Shown in pieces: positions 28,017-36,935 of a DNA stretch of 64,000 nucleotides. Position 1 is the first letter of the stretch, and every line of letters begins with the position of its first letter. Source of the DNA: an uncultured Bacteroidota bacterium (GTDB lineage Bacteria; Bacteroidota; Bacteroidia; Bacteroidales; P3); NCBI GenBank assembly GCA_902791695.1, contig CADAWR010000011.1, positions 1-64,000 on the forward strand, in the 5' to 3' direction. A model generated the notes under the pieces. The model worked only from the letters and a program-made list of their open reading frames with translations. It was not told the origin of the DNA and made no database searches. The position numbers and the translations under genes are program-made.

Positions 28017-30102
28017 CAACCAGCTTGCGCACCACGCGCTCGCTGCCGTTGGAGAACACCACAGTGTACTGACCACTGGCCAGACGTGCGGCGTTGACGC
28101 TATACACTATCGTACCCTCAGCCTTCAGGCTGCTGCTGTGCACCTCGCGACCGCTGAGGTCGTAGATGCTCACGCTGTAGTTCTTACCGCCCTGCATGTC
28201 GATGACCATGCTGGCCTGCTCGGTGGCGGGGTTGGGGTAGAACTGTCCGAAGCACTGCTCAGCGCCCTCGGCGTCGGCAATGCTGGTCTGGCCGTTGGTG
28301 CCAAAGCTGAAGTAGGAGCCATTGCTGGCCGTGAAAGGCTTGGTGATGGTCTTGCCGCCATTGCTGGTAGCCGAGATGTAGTAGTCGACATTAACACCGT
28401 TGGTGCCGAAGGTGCTGGTGGGGATAGTGGCCGAGTACCTGTTGTCGGCACCGGCAGTCATATTCACCGTCTGCCAGTCGCCACCGTTAACACGGTACAT
28501 AACCTTTGCATTAGCGATGCCTGTGTTGTTGGTGATGAAAGCCTCGATGCTTGCATCCTGACTATTGTAGGCTTCACCCTGCGGTCCAACAATGGGTCCG
28601 TGCAGTATGCGCACAGGACTGTCGGCGGGTATTTGCTTGGTGATGCAGTGGATGGCGCCGCCGGAACCGTCGAAGGAGCGCACGTCGATTGGATAAAGCG
28701 TGTAGCCCTTATAGGCTTCACGGATGCTGTCAAGGTTGGCGCGGTCCCATTCAGCGGAGGGTTGTCCGTTGACCACCGTCGAGAAGCACGGCTGTATGAT
28801 AACATTGTTCACGAAAGTGTGGTTGGAATATGTACGGGTATACTGATTGTCGTACTGCTCCTGGGTAGAGAAGTTGCTGCCGTTATCCCTCTTGGGGAAG
28901 GGTATGTAGGTCTTGGTGAAGTTTCTTCCAAACGTGGAAGTCCACGAACAGATAGAGTCGATGTTATTGCCAGCGGTGGCGTAATCGTCCCAATTGCTGT
29001 AGGCATCAGGGAACTTACTGAAGACAAAGGCATTCTCGTCGTACATATCGGCATAGAGGTCTATGTGGCCTGTGCCGCCGTCATACTTGAAGGCCGGGAG
29101 TATCTTGGCGCCGCGCGGTCCCAACAGGTAGGCCAGACTGTCGCGCACCTGCTCATGGGTGAGCGAGGCTTTGTATTCGTAGTCATCGTACGTGGGCGAA
29201 TGTTCGGTCCACACAATCTGGCCGTAGTTGTCGGCATTGTTCTCGTAGAGGGCATCGCTGGAGAGCACCAGGCCGTCGCCGTCGACAATGCAGTTGCCGC
29301 CCTCCCACTCTATAGAGGTAGTCCAGATGGGCAGGTTCTTCTGCAGATTGATAATCTGGGGCAGCGAATCATCGATGGCACGTCCGGGATAATACTGGAA
29401 GTCAAGCATACCCACGGTGTCACCTTCACCATAGTAGAAGCAGATGGGGCCGCAGTCGCGGAACCAGAACGAATTGCCGAAGCCTTCAATCCACTTGATG
29501 CCGGTGGTAGCAAGGCCGAGGTAGGCCATGTGCTGCTTGACGTACACCGAGTCGCTCAGGTGGGTCACACGCACCCAGGGCTCAGCACCGCCGGTACGGA
29601 TAGCGTCGATGAGGTAGGCAAAGACATTGGTGAAGTCCATTTGGTTACTTGTAGGACTGAGGGTATAGTTGACGCAATTCGGCAACTGGTCGATTGGGCC
29701 GAAGCCCTGACTTGTCCAATTGCCGCCATTCCACTTGTATATATCACCATACCCCGAGAACACCGGGTCAGCGTCATAATAGCCAACCTGGTCGCCGAGC
29801 TCCTGCCAATTGGCGGGGACCGACCAATAAGGCCATGTCACGGTGATAGCCTTCACCTCTTCCCATTCGCCGGGGAACCAGCGGTCGGCGGGAAGCTGCG
29901 AAGCTGTGCTGTTGGGGCCAGTCATCTTGGCCGAGCCTTTGATGGTGCCGGCGGGCTTCATACTCTCCTTGAGCATGGGTATGCGAGCCTGATGTTCCTT
30001 GCGGAACTGGCTGTGGGCCGCACCGAGTTCAGGATTCATCAGCTGTGCGCTGGCGCCGAAAGCAAAGGCACAGGCAGCCACGAATAAAAAAATCTTCTTC
30101 AT
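28009..30102 (-). CDS. Secreted Porphyromonas-type peptidylarginine/agmatine deiminase with sorting tail
   Basis: A 697-residue exported enzyme. After the signal peptide (1-19) residues about 70-500 match the PAD_porph/agmatine deiminase family: WFRDCGP (R215, D216), EWEGGN (267-270), GGTGHIDLY (H346, D348) and the catalytic cysteine in GAIHC (C486). An Ig-like domain follows (about 510-600) and a type IX sorting tail (about 620-697, FYPNPATEQ to VVRKLVVK). This is the domain order of P. gingivalis PPAD, which citrullinates C-terminal arginines; whether the substrate here is peptide or agmatine is open. Confidence 0.8.
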   Translation of the reverse strand: MKKIFLFVAACAFAFGASAQLMNPELGAAHSQFRKEHQARIPMLKESMKPAGTIKGSAKMTGPNSTASQLPADRWFPGEWEEVKAITVTWPYWSVPANWQELGDQVGYYDADPVFSGYGDIYKWNGGNWTSQGFGPIDQLPNCVNYTLSPTSNQMDFTNVFAYLIDAIRTGGAEPWVRVTHLSDSVYVKQHMAYLGLATTGIKWIEGFGNSFWFRDCGPICFYYGEGDTVGMLDFQYYPGRAIDDSLPQIINLQKNLPIWTTSIEWEGGNCIVDGDGLVLSSDALYENNADNYGQIVWTEHSPTYDDYEYKASLTHEQVRDSLAYLLGPRGAKILPAFKYDGGTGHIDLYADMYDENAFVFSKFPDAYSNWDDYATAGNNIDSICSWTSTFGRNFTKTYIPFPKRDNGSNFSTQEQYDNQYTRTYSNHTFVNNVIIQPCFSTVVNGQPSAEWDRANLDSIREAYKGYTLYPIDVRSFDGSGGAIHCITKQIPADSPVRILHGPIVGPQGEAYNSQDASIEAFITNNTGIANAKVMYRVNGGDWQTVNMTAGADNRYSATIPTSTFGTNGVNVDYYISATSNGGKTITKPFTASNGSYFSFGTNGQTSIADAEGAEQCFGQFYPNPATEQASMVIDMQGGKNYSVSIYDLSGREVHSSSLKAEGTIVYSVNAARLASGQYTVVFSNGSERVVRKLVVK

Positions 30103-30121
30103 ATTGGTACTGTTTCTTTTG

Positions 30122-30952
30122 TTATCGCTTCTTGAGGCTTAGGATTTCGCGGGCCTCGTCGCTGGTGGCCACCTGGCGGCCCAGCAGCTTGGCCATGCGG
30201 ACCACCTTGTCGACCAGCTCGCCGTTGCTCTTGGCCAGCACGCCGCGCTCCAGGTACAGGTTGTCCTCGAAGCCCACACGCACATTGCCGCCCATGACGA
30301 TGGCGGGGGCAGCCAGCGTAAAGGCGTGGCGGCCGATGCCGGTGGCGGTCCAGGTCGAACCGGCGGGAATCTTGTTCACCAGCCAGCAGAGGTTGTCGAC
30401 GGTGGCGGGGGTGCAGCCGGGCACGCCGAGCACGAAGTTGAACTGCATCGGGGCACCGGGCACCTCGCCCTTGCGGGCCATGGTGAGGATGGTATCGAGG
30501 TGACCCATCTCGAAGCACTCGTACTCGGGCTTGATACCCTTCTCAATCATGCGTTTGCCAAAGGCGCGCATGGTGGGCATGGTGTTGTCGAAGATGTCGT
30601 CGCCGAAGTTGCAGGTACCACAGTCGAGGGTAGCCATTTCGGGCACAGGGGTGGTGTTGGTGCTGTCCAGACGCTCATCCGGGGTCATGCCCACGGCGCC
30701 GCCGGTCGAGGGGATAAGGATGACGTTGGGGCAAGCCTTGAGGATAGCCTCGGTGCACTCCTGGAAGCGCACATGGCTCTGGGTCGGCGTGCCGTCGTCC
30801 TCACGGACATGCAGGTGCACGATAGCGGCACCGGCGTCGACGGCGCTCTTGGCCTCGCGCACAATCTCCTCCACGGTGTAGGGCACATTGGGGTTCTGCT
30901 CCTTGGTGACTTCCGCGCCACAGATGGCAGCGGTGATTATCAGTTTCTCCAT
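30122..30952 (-). CDS. kce: 3-keto-5-aminohexanoate cleavage enzyme (BKACE family)
   Basis: A 276-residue zinc enzyme of the BKACE (DUF849) family. Zinc ligands are visible in VHLHVREDDG (near 45-54); FNFVLGVPGCTP and GGNVRVGFEDNLYL are conserved active-site segments. Kce converts 3-keto-5-aminohexanoate and acetyl-CoA to 3-aminobutyryl-CoA and acetoacetate in lysine fermentation, which fits the kamDE genes at 16.8-19.2 kb, but other BKACE enzymes use other beta-keto acids. It has its own promoter box and ends 19 nt before the deiminase start. Confidence 0.85.
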   Translation of the reverse strand: MEKLIITAAICGAEVTKEQNPNVPYTVEEIVREAKSAVDAGAAIVHLHVREDDGTPTQSHVRFQECTEAILKACPNVILIPSTGGAVGMTPDERLDSTNTTPVPEMATLDCGTCNFGDDIFDNTMPTMRAFGKRMIEKGIKPEYECFEMGHLDTILTMARKGEVPGAPMQFNFVLGVPGCTPATVDNLCWLVNKIPAGSTWTATGIGRHAFTLAAPAIVMGGNVRVGFEDNLYLERGVLAKSNGELVDKVVRMAKLLGRQVATSDEAREILSLKKR

Positions 30953-31000
30953 GTTACTTATTTTTTGATTATTATATATTGTTTCCTTTTAATAAGAAAT

Positions 31001-31009
31001 GCAAAAATA
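31001..31009 (-). promoter_or_regulatory. -7 box of kce
   Basis: GCAAAAATA reads TATTTTTGC on the minus strand, 49 nt before the kce start. Confidence 0.6.
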
Positions 31010-31068
31010 CAAAAAAAAATTGATACACGGCCGTTGATGCCACATTTTTTTCGCGTACCCAAGCCCTA

Positions 31069-31192
31069 CCCTCTCCGTACCCGCTCCGTCTGTTCACCGG
31101 TTGTTCACCGGTTGTTTAACGGTTTAAACCGGTGAACAACCGTAGAACAACCGGTGAAGTATCGGAGCGACAACGGAGCAACAGCGGAGGGG
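31069..31192. repeat. Dispersed palindromic repeat, copy C
   Basis: The left arm holds CTCTCCGTACCCGCTCCGTC and TGTTCACCGGTTGTT; the centre is TTAACGGTTTAAACCG; the right arm holds GAACAACCGGTGAA and TCGGAGCGACAACGGAGCAA. It has the same blocks as copy B and fills the gap between the divergent kce and the 31272 gene. Confidence 0.85.
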
Positions 31193-31239
31193 AGGCTGCG
31201 AAAATTTGGCTCCAAAACGGTTGTTTTACTTTTTTTGTG

Positions 31240-31248
31240 TATATTTGC
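31240..31248 (+). promoter_or_regulatory. -7 box of the 31272 gene
   Basis: TATATTTGC, 24 nt before the ATG, directly after repeat copy C. Confidence 0.6.
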
Positions 31249-31271
31249 ATCTTGTTTGGAGAGCACCTGAA

Positions 31272-32549
31272 ATGCACTCAACGCGACATAAAGCAATAAT
31301 ATACAGCATAATGCTATTTCTCGCAGTTGCCACTGCCGCGCCTGCGACGGGACAGACCGGCCTGTATGTGCCGGCCAAAGGGCCTGTGCGCAACATGCAG
31401 AAGGCGCTGCACAACCCCGAGGTGTTCTACCTGTTGCTGAACTACAACGGTTCGTCGCCCACCTACAGCGTCAGCGACCTTGATATGCTCGACTCGGCCT
31501 ACCGCATTGCATTCGACATCGACAACCCCATGTTCTACACCATGAACATAGAGGTCTACGGCAACAGTAACGAAAGCCTTGGACGGGAGCGTGCCGACGG
31601 CGTGTACCGCTACTTCGCCATGCGCGGCGGGGGCAAGTTCCCTGTGCGCGTGGCGCACAACAATATTCACTGCTCGTGCAAGGGCGACACGGTGGAGACG
31701 CTGCGCTTCGAGGTGCCGGTGACGACGGCGGTGTACAATGCCGCCGAGCTGCCGGAGAGCCGTCGACTGCTGAACAAGAGCATAGCGCTGGACAACTGCG
31801 TGCTCATCACCTTCCGCAACGACCCCGACGAGTGTGTCGGTGCCGCACGCGGCTGCTTTGTTCCGCAGGAGGACAGCATCGTGCGCGGCTACTATGCCTC
31901 GATAATGATGGCACGCGGGTCGGTGCGCGCAGTGGAGAATACCAAAGACACATGCCCGTCCAACCTCACGATAACCATCGAGGACCATCTGGACTACCGC
32001 AAAGTGGTTGAGCAATACAAGCTGATACCCCACCGCAAGCAGCTGCTGGTGCAGGCTGGGTATATCGTCATCAAGAGCAACTGGGCGCAGGAGATGGACA
32101 GCTGCACCGAAGCGCAGAAAGACAGCATCTTCATACGCATACCGGCCACCGAGGAGCAGATAGCCGCGAAGCTCAAGTTCTTCGCCAAGGTGAAGGGGGC
32201 ACGCGGAGTGGAATACAAGCAGCTGCCCACGCGCAAGACCCCGGGTCGCGGCGAGCTGATGCTGCAGGCGCCCATCAATGTGACGCAGTTCGACACCATA
32301 TATGTCGGCAAGCGCATACAAGAGAAGGAATTAGGCAAGTACTTCTACTCTGTCGACGGACCCATGGAGGCCGAAGCCTTCAAGGTGGCGGGGCGCTACT
32401 GGGTGGCCTACAGTGTGGGCAAGGGCGGCCAATACGAGCTTAAGAAGCCCCTGCGCGAGCTGTTCCGCATAATCCCCGACCAGGAGGAAGAGGAGATGCC
32501 CGCAAAGGAAAGCGGCGTGCCTAAGGGCGAAGAAATACTCGAGGAGTAA
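31272..32549 (+). CDS. Secreted protein of unknown function
   Basis: A 425-residue protein that I do not assign to a family. It starts with a signal-like segment ([19 protein letters not shown]). Seven cysteines lie in the middle region, for example in [22 protein letters not shown] and KDTCPS. The C-terminus is acidic ([12 protein letters not shown]). ATG at 31272 is the only ATG after the promoter box; the frame continues upstream to 31206 without a signal. panB follows after 37 nt. Confidence 0.6.
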   Translation: MHSTRHKAIIYSIMLFLAVATAAPATGQTGLYVPAKGPVRNMQKALHNPEVFYLLLNYNGSSPTYSVSDLDMLDSAYRIAFDIDNPMFYTMNIEVYGNSNESLGRERADGVYRYFAMRGGGKFPVRVAHNNIHCSCKGDTVETLRFEVPVTTAVYNAAELPESRRLLNKSIALDNCVLITFRNDPDECVGAARGCFVPQEDSIVRGYYASIMMARGSVRAVENTKDTCPSNLTITIEDHLDYRKVVEQYKLIPHRKQLLVQAGYIVIKSNWAQEMDSCTEAQKDSIFIRIPATEEQIAAKLKFFAKVKGARGVEYKQLPTRKTPGRGELMLQAPINVTQFDTIYVGKRIQEKELGKYFYSVDGPMEAEAFKVAGRYWVAYSVGKGGQYELKKPLRELFRIIPDQEEEEMPAKESGVPKGEEILEE

Positions 32550-32586
32550 ACATATAATTCATTATCCATTATCCATAATTACTTCA

Positions 32587-33405
32587 ATGGCATACTTACA
32601 GACAGACGTGACCAAGGTCACGACACGTGTATTACAGAATATGAAGCTGCATGGCGAAAAGATAGCCATGCTGACGGCCTACGACTACTCGATGGCCTCG
32701 CTGCTGGAAAGCACCAAGATTGATGTGGTGCTGGTGGGCGATTCGGCGGCCAACGTCATGGAGGGACACAAGACCACCCTGCCCATCACCCTCGACGAGA
32801 TGATTGTCTACGCCACCAGCGTGGTGCGCGCCATCAAGAGGGCCCTCGTGGTCGTCGACATGCCCTTCGGCACCTATCAGGGCAATTCGAAGCAGGCTCT
32901 GGCCAGCGCCATACGCATCATGAAGGAGACCGGCGCCGACGCCATAAAGATGGAGGGCGGCGAGGAGATTCTGGAGAGCATACAGCGCATCCTCTCGGCC
33001 GGCATACCCGTGATGGGACATCTAGGTCTCACGCCGCAGAGCATCAACAAGTTCGGCACCTATGCCGTGCGTGCCACCGAACAGGAGGAGGCCGAGCAGG
33101 TGAAGAAAGACGCCCTGCTGCTGCAGGAGACGGGCTGCTTCGCCATAGTGCTGGAGAAGATTCCGGCCAAGCTCGCCGGCGAGGTGACCGAGGAGCTCAA
33201 AATCCCCACCATTGGCATAGGCGCAGGCTCGCAAACCGACGGACAGGTGCTGGTGCTACAGGACATGCTGGGCATCACACGCCAGTTCCAGCCACGCTAC
33301 CTGCGCACCTACGGCAACATCGGCGAGGATATCGCCAACGCCGTGCGTCACTACATAAGCGACGTGAAGAGCGGCGATTTCCCGAACGAGAAAGAACAAT
33401 ACTAA
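32587..33405 (+). CDS. panB: 3-methyl-2-oxobutanoate hydroxymethyltransferase
   Basis: A 272-residue enzyme of pantothenate synthesis that adds a hydroxymethyl group from methylene-tetrahydrofolate to ketoisovalerate. Visible are [15 protein letters not shown], the metal-binding [14 protein letters not shown] and [26 protein letters not shown] and the base Glu in [15 protein letters not shown], followed by PTIGIGAG. No other pan gene is adjacent. It is followed by a strong bidirectional terminator. Confidence 0.95.
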   Translation: MAYLQTDVTKVTTRVLQNMKLHGEKIAMLTAYDYSMASLLESTKIDVVLVGDSAANVMEGHKTTLPITLDEMIVYATSVVRAIKRALVVVDMPFGTYQGNSKQALASAIRIMKETGADAIKMEGGEEILESIQRILSAGIPVMGHLGLTPQSINKFGTYAVRATEQEEAEQVKKDALLLQETGCFAIVLEKIPAKLAGEVTEELKIPTIGIGAGSQTDGQVLVLQDMLGITRQFQPRYLRTYGNIGEDIANAVRHYISDVKSGDFPNEKEQY

Positions 33406-33409
33406 ACAA

Positions 33410-33440
33410 AAAAGCCCCTGCGATTGCAGGGGCTTTTCTT
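33410..33440. terminator. Bidirectional terminator between panB and floA
   Basis: AAAAGCCCCTGC (33410-33421) pairs with GCAGGGGCTTTT (33426-33437) around GATT, with A- and T-runs on the two sides. Confidence 0.9.
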
Positions 33441-33451
33441 TTTTCCTTACC

Positions 33452-34435
33452 TTATTTTTCAGTAGGCTTCTGCGCAGGCTTGGCACCGGCGGGACCGGCG
33501 ATGCTGGCACGCATATCAGTATCAGCCTGGATGTTCTTCATACGGTAGTAGTCCATGATGCCGAGGTTGCCGCTGCGGAAAGCTTCGGCCATAGCCAGAG
33601 GCACTTCAGCCTCTGCCATGATAACCTTAGCGCGGGCCTCCTGGGCTTTTGCCTTCATCTCCTGCTCCTGGGCGACAGCCATTGCACGGCGCTCCTCGGC
33701 CTTGGCCTGGGCGATATTCTTGTCGGCGTTGGCCTGGTCCATCTGCAGCTGGGCACCGATGTTCTTACCAACGTCGATGTCAGCGATATCGATGGAGAGT
33801 ATCTCGAAGGCGGTACCGCTGTCGAGGCCCTTGGTGAGGACGAGCTTCGAGATGCTGTCGGGGTTCTCTAGCACCTGCTTGTGGCTTGTGGCGGAACCGA
33901 TGCTGGTGACGATACCTTCACCGACACGGGCAAGGATGGTCTCCTCGCCAGCACCGCCGACGAGCTGCTTGATGTTGGTGCGCACGGTGACACGGGCTTT
34001 GGCAATCAGCTGGATACCGTCCTTGGCGACGGCGGCCACGGGCGGAGTGTCGATAACCTTGGGGTTGACCGAGGTCTGCACGGCCTTGAGCACATCGCGG
34101 CCAGCCAGGTCGATGGCAGTGGCGGTCTTGAAGTCGAGGTTCATGTTGGCCTTGTCGGCGCTGATGAGGGCGTTTACAACGGAGCCCACGTGGCCACCGG
34201 CCAGATAGTGGGCCTCAAGGTCGTTCTGCTTGAGCTTCAAGCCGGCCTTGCTGGCGGAGATCATGTTGCCCACGATGACGGTGGGGGGCACCTTGCGGAA
34301 GCGCATGAATATGAGCTGCACGAGCGACACATAGACGCCGGAGACAAGTGCCTGGAACCATATTCCGACGGGCACGAAATAGAGGAAGAGTATCAGCGCA
34401 ACGACACAGATACCGATGATAATAAATACGTTCAT
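33452..34435 (-). CDS. floA: Flotillin-like protein FloA
   Basis: A 327-residue membrane scaffold protein (YqfA/FloA type). An N-terminal hydrophobic hairpin (about 3-45) is followed by the SPFH-like region ([39 protein letters not shown]) and an Ala/Glu/Lys-rich coiled coil (about 230-290, [20 protein letters not shown]). It organises membrane microdomains. It follows nfeD by 19 nt, the usual pairing. Last gene of the long minus-strand run. Confidence 0.92.
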   Translation of the reverse strand: MNVFIIIGICVVALILFLYFVPVGIWFQALVSGVYVSLVQLIFMRFRKVPPTVIVGNMISASKAGLKLKQNDLEAHYLAGGHVGSVVNALISADKANMNLDFKTATAIDLAGRDVLKAVQTSVNPKVIDTPPVAAVAKDGIQLIAKARVTVRTNIKQLVGGAGEETILARVGEGIVTSIGSATSHKQVLENPDSISKLVLTKGLDSGTAFEILSIDIADIDVGKNIGAQLQMDQANADKNIAQAKAEERRAMAVAQEQEMKAKAQEARAKVIMAEAEVPLAMAEAFRSGNLGIMDYYRMKNIQADTDMRASIAGPAGAKPAQKPTEK

Positions 34436-34454
34436 AATGTTATTGGTTTATTGA

Positions 34455-34940
34455 TTATTGATTCTCCTTGAAACGGTCGTCCGAAGTCTCGACGACATCG
34501 ATGCGGTAACCCTCAACGGCCACCACCTCGATGGGGCGGTCGGGGTCGATAAACTTGTTGACGGCATGAACTTCCATGGCCTGTCCATCGATGAGGGCTT
34601 TGCCAGTGGGTGCCAGGCGAGAGATGGTGGTACCACGGGTGCCGGTTTTCACTGTGCCCTCAATCTCATTGACGCGACTCGTCACCTCTTCATTGAGGCT
34701 GAAGCGTTGCCAAGTGCGCTTGCGGAGGAATAGCACCATCATGAGTGTGCAGAGGGCTATGGCGCAGAGGAGCACTATGGTGCCTGTGGTGTTGCCAAAA
34801 AGGGCGTAGGTCTGCCACACCCCGAAGCCTATGAGGGCTATGCCGAAAGCGCCGGCGATGCCGCCAGGGAGCGCCACAATCTCGAGTGCCAGCAGGATGA
34901 TGCCGAGCACAAGGACAATGATTAAGAGGGTTGTATTCAT
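34455..34940 (-). CDS. Short NfeD-type membrane protein
   Basis: A 161-residue protein with three hydrophobic segments (about 4-25, 28-50, 55-72) and a C-terminal OB-fold domain (about 95-155, with IEGTVKTGTRGTTISRLAPT and IEVVAVEGYRIDV). This is the short NfeD form that partners flotillins; no ClpP-like protease domain is present. It sits between clpS and floA with spacings of 2 and 19 nt. Confidence 0.88.
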   Translation of the reverse strand: MNTTLLIIVLVLGIILLALEIVALPGGIAGAFGIALIGFGVWQTYALFGNTTGTIVLLCAIALCTLMMVLFLRKRTWQRFSLNEEVTSRVNEIEGTVKTGTRGTTISRLAPTGKALIDGQAMEVHAVNKFIDPDRPIEVVAVEGYRIDVVETSDDRFKENQ

Positions 34941-34942
34941 AA

Positions 34943-35230
34943 TTATTCCTGTATTTCAGAGGTCAGTTGCTTGTCAAGAAGAGCCTGGTGCATAGGCAAA
35001 AGGTCACCGTAGGAGCCATGCTTTATGGCGCATTTACCGTGGCAGTGGACAAGGATGGCGCATTGCTCCGCCTGCTCTACAGTATGGCGGCAGATATCCA
35101 CAAGAGCCTTAATGACATAGTCGAAGGTATGGACGTCGTCGTTCCAAAGCACCAGAGTGCAGCCGCTGTCCTCCAGCGTATCCACATCTTCGCTCACATC
35201 GGGGCTTACATATGGTTGCTGTTCTTCCAT
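34943..35230 (-). CDS. clpS: ATP-dependent Clp protease adaptor ClpS
   Basis: A 95-residue protein. After a disordered start the core has LVLWNDDVHTFDYVIKAL, with the NDD-x-HT signature that binds N-degrons, and the QAEQCAILVHCHGKCAIKHG segment. It delivers substrates with N-terminal Leu, Phe, Tyr or Trp to ClpAP or a ClpC-type partner. ATG at 35230 begins 1 nt after the ispF stop. No clp ATPase gene is nearby. Confidence 0.88.
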   Translation of the reverse strand: MEEQQPYVSPDVSEDVDTLEDSGCTLVLWNDDVHTFDYVIKALVDICRHTVEQAEQCAILVHCHGKCAIKHGSYGDLLPMHQALLDKQLTSEIQE

Positions 35231-35231
35231 G

Positions 35232-35699
35232 CTATACAAGTAGTGCTATTGCCTGAGCCGAGATGCCCTCCATACGGCCCTCGAAGCCAAGGTGCTCTGT
35301 AGTGGTGGCTTTGACGGACACTTGGTCAAGGCTGATGCCAAGAGTGTCGGCGATGTTCTGCCGCATCTGCGGTATGTATGGGGCCAACTTGGGGCGTTGC
35401 GCCGCCACGGTGCTGTCGATGTTGCCCACCTGGTAACCGTGCTCCTTGAGCAAGTTGCCCACATGAGCCAACAGTTTGAGGCTGCTGATGCCCTTGTACT
35501 GCGGGTCGGTATCGGGGAAATGCTTGCCGATATCGCCAAGCGCTGCCGCTCCGAGAATGGCGTCGCAGATGGCGTGCAACAGTACATCGGCATCGCTGTG
35601 GCCCACAAGCCCATGGGTATGCGGCACCAGCACGCCACCCAGCCAAAGGGGCAACCCTTCGGCCAACTGGTGTACGTCGTATCCGGTTCCTATACGCAT
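35232..35699 (-). CDS. ispF: 2-C-methyl-D-erythritol 2,4-cyclodiphosphate synthase
   Basis: A 155-residue enzyme of the MEP isoprenoid pathway. It has the metal-binding GTGYDVHQL at residues 4-12, [11 protein letters not shown] near 34, the conserved [10 protein letters not shown] loop and [17 protein letters not shown] at the end. It lies 2 nt after porV and 1 nt before clpS, within the same transcription run. Confidence 0.95.
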   Translation of the reverse strand: MRIGTGYDVHQLAEGLPLWLGGVLVPHTHGLVGHSDADVLLHAICDAILGAAALGDIGKHFPDTDPQYKGISSLKLLAHVGNLLKEHGYQVGNIDSTVAAQRPKLAPYIPQMRQNIADTLGISLDQVSVKATTTEHLGFEGRMEGISAQAIALLV

Positions 35700-35701
35700 G
35701 G

Positions 35702-36883
35702 TTACTTCTTCTCAGGAAGCATCTCGAAAGCCAGACCGATGCGGATGGTATGTGCCAGAGGATTGGTGGAGAGCTTGGTGGTGGGCACCAGGTAGGAGAG
35801 GTCTATCTTGACAACATTGTAGCGCAGACCCACGCCGAAGGTGGCGTACTGGCGACCGCCTTTGTTCTCGTGCTCAAAAAAGTAACCGGCGCGCACCGCA
35901 AAGGTATGGGCGTACCAGTACTCCAAACCGCCGGAAAGCTGTATTTCCTGCATCTCCTCTCTGAAGCCGCCAGGTGCATCGGCAAAACTCTGCATTGCAC
36001 CGGCGACAACACCTATGTTGTTATACTCGGTCAAATCTTTGGCGTAGCGGGTAGGATAATTCACCCCGTCACGGGTATATGGGCGCGTCGGCACCAGCAG
36101 TTTGTTGGCATCCACAAGCACACTTATCTCATTGTAGTCGTCTATACGATTGGTATAACGTCCACCGATGCGCAAGTTGGCCGGCAGAAACTCCTTCTTG
36201 TTGTCGTCGTCTTCATAGGATAGTTTGGCGCCGAGGTTAGATATATGGAAACCAAGCGCAATATCCTGATTCGCATCCACCGAACCCTGGTAATACATAC
36301 CGATGTCGGCGGCCAGAGAGTTGGCGGCATGGGTTGACATATGGTCACCGTCGGTACCTACCTGGGCGCCGTTTGTAAGGTCACTGCGTATGAAGCGACC
36401 GCTGGCACCGAGCGAGAGGTTATCGGTAATCTTCAACGCATAGGTGGCGTCAACGGCAAACTCGTTGGGGTGTATCACCTGAAGCACATCGCCGAACTCG
36501 TTGGTGTTGTCTATATCTCCAAGAGTAAAATAGGTTAGGCCTGCGGCAACGGTGCTACGGCTGTTGATACGGTAGTAGCCGCTGAGGTAGAATAGGTTCA
36601 TGTCGCCCACCTTGAGGTTGCGGAGCCACGGGGTGTAGGTCAGTCCAACACCCATGTTGCCCTCTATGAAGGCAAACTTGGCGTTGTTCCAGTGCGCCGA
36701 ATGGAGGTCTGGCGTAGATGCCACACCTACATCACCCATACCGCTGCTTGTAGCATCGGGGGCGATGAGCAATATGGGCATACCCGTGGAGATGTAGTTC
36801 TTGTTCTGGCCGGTCTCTTGCGCCTGCGCATTCATGCCAAAGGCGAGAATCGCGGCTGTGATTATTAAAGCAAGTCTTTTCAT
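35702..36883 (-). CDS. porV: Type IX secretion outer-membrane protein PorV (LptO)
   Basis: A 393-residue outer-membrane barrel. The signal peptide (about 1-21) is followed by the PorV signature [20 protein letters not shown] and [12 protein letters not shown]; the C-terminal strand is [14 protein letters not shown] and [10 protein letters not shown]. PorV shuttles cargo with sorting tails from the translocon SprA to the PorU sortase. It directly follows porU, the usual order. ATG at 36883 begins the signal peptide; an in-frame TTG at 36895 is rejected. Confidence 0.92.
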   Translation of the reverse strand: MKRLALIITAAILAFGMNAQAQETGQNKNYISTGMPILLIAPDATSSGMGDVGVASTPDLHSAHWNNAKFAFIEGNMGVGLTYTPWLRNLKVGDMNLFYLSGYYRINSRSTVAAGLTYFTLGDIDNTNEFGDVLQVIHPNEFAVDATYALKITDNLSLGASGRFIRSDLTNGAQVGTDGDHMSTHAANSLAADIGMYYQGSVDANQDIALGFHISNLGAKLSYEDDDNKKEFLPANLRIGGRYTNRIDDYNEISVLVDANKLLVPTRPYTRDGVNYPTRYAKDLTEYNNIGVVAGAMQSFADAPGGFREEMQEIQLSGGLEYWYAHTFAVRAGYFFEHENKGGRQYATFGVGLRYNVVKIDLSYLVPTTKLSTNPLAHTIRIGLAFEMLPEKK

Positions 36884-36935
36884 TCTCTTTATCAAATACG
36901 TGTGTCTATAACGCTATTGTGTTTCTTTTATTGTG

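Noticed and set aside
28138-30087. A 649-codon plus-strand frame across the deiminase gene
   Set aside because: Antisense shadow; the minus-strand gene has signal peptide, catalytic motifs and sorting tail.
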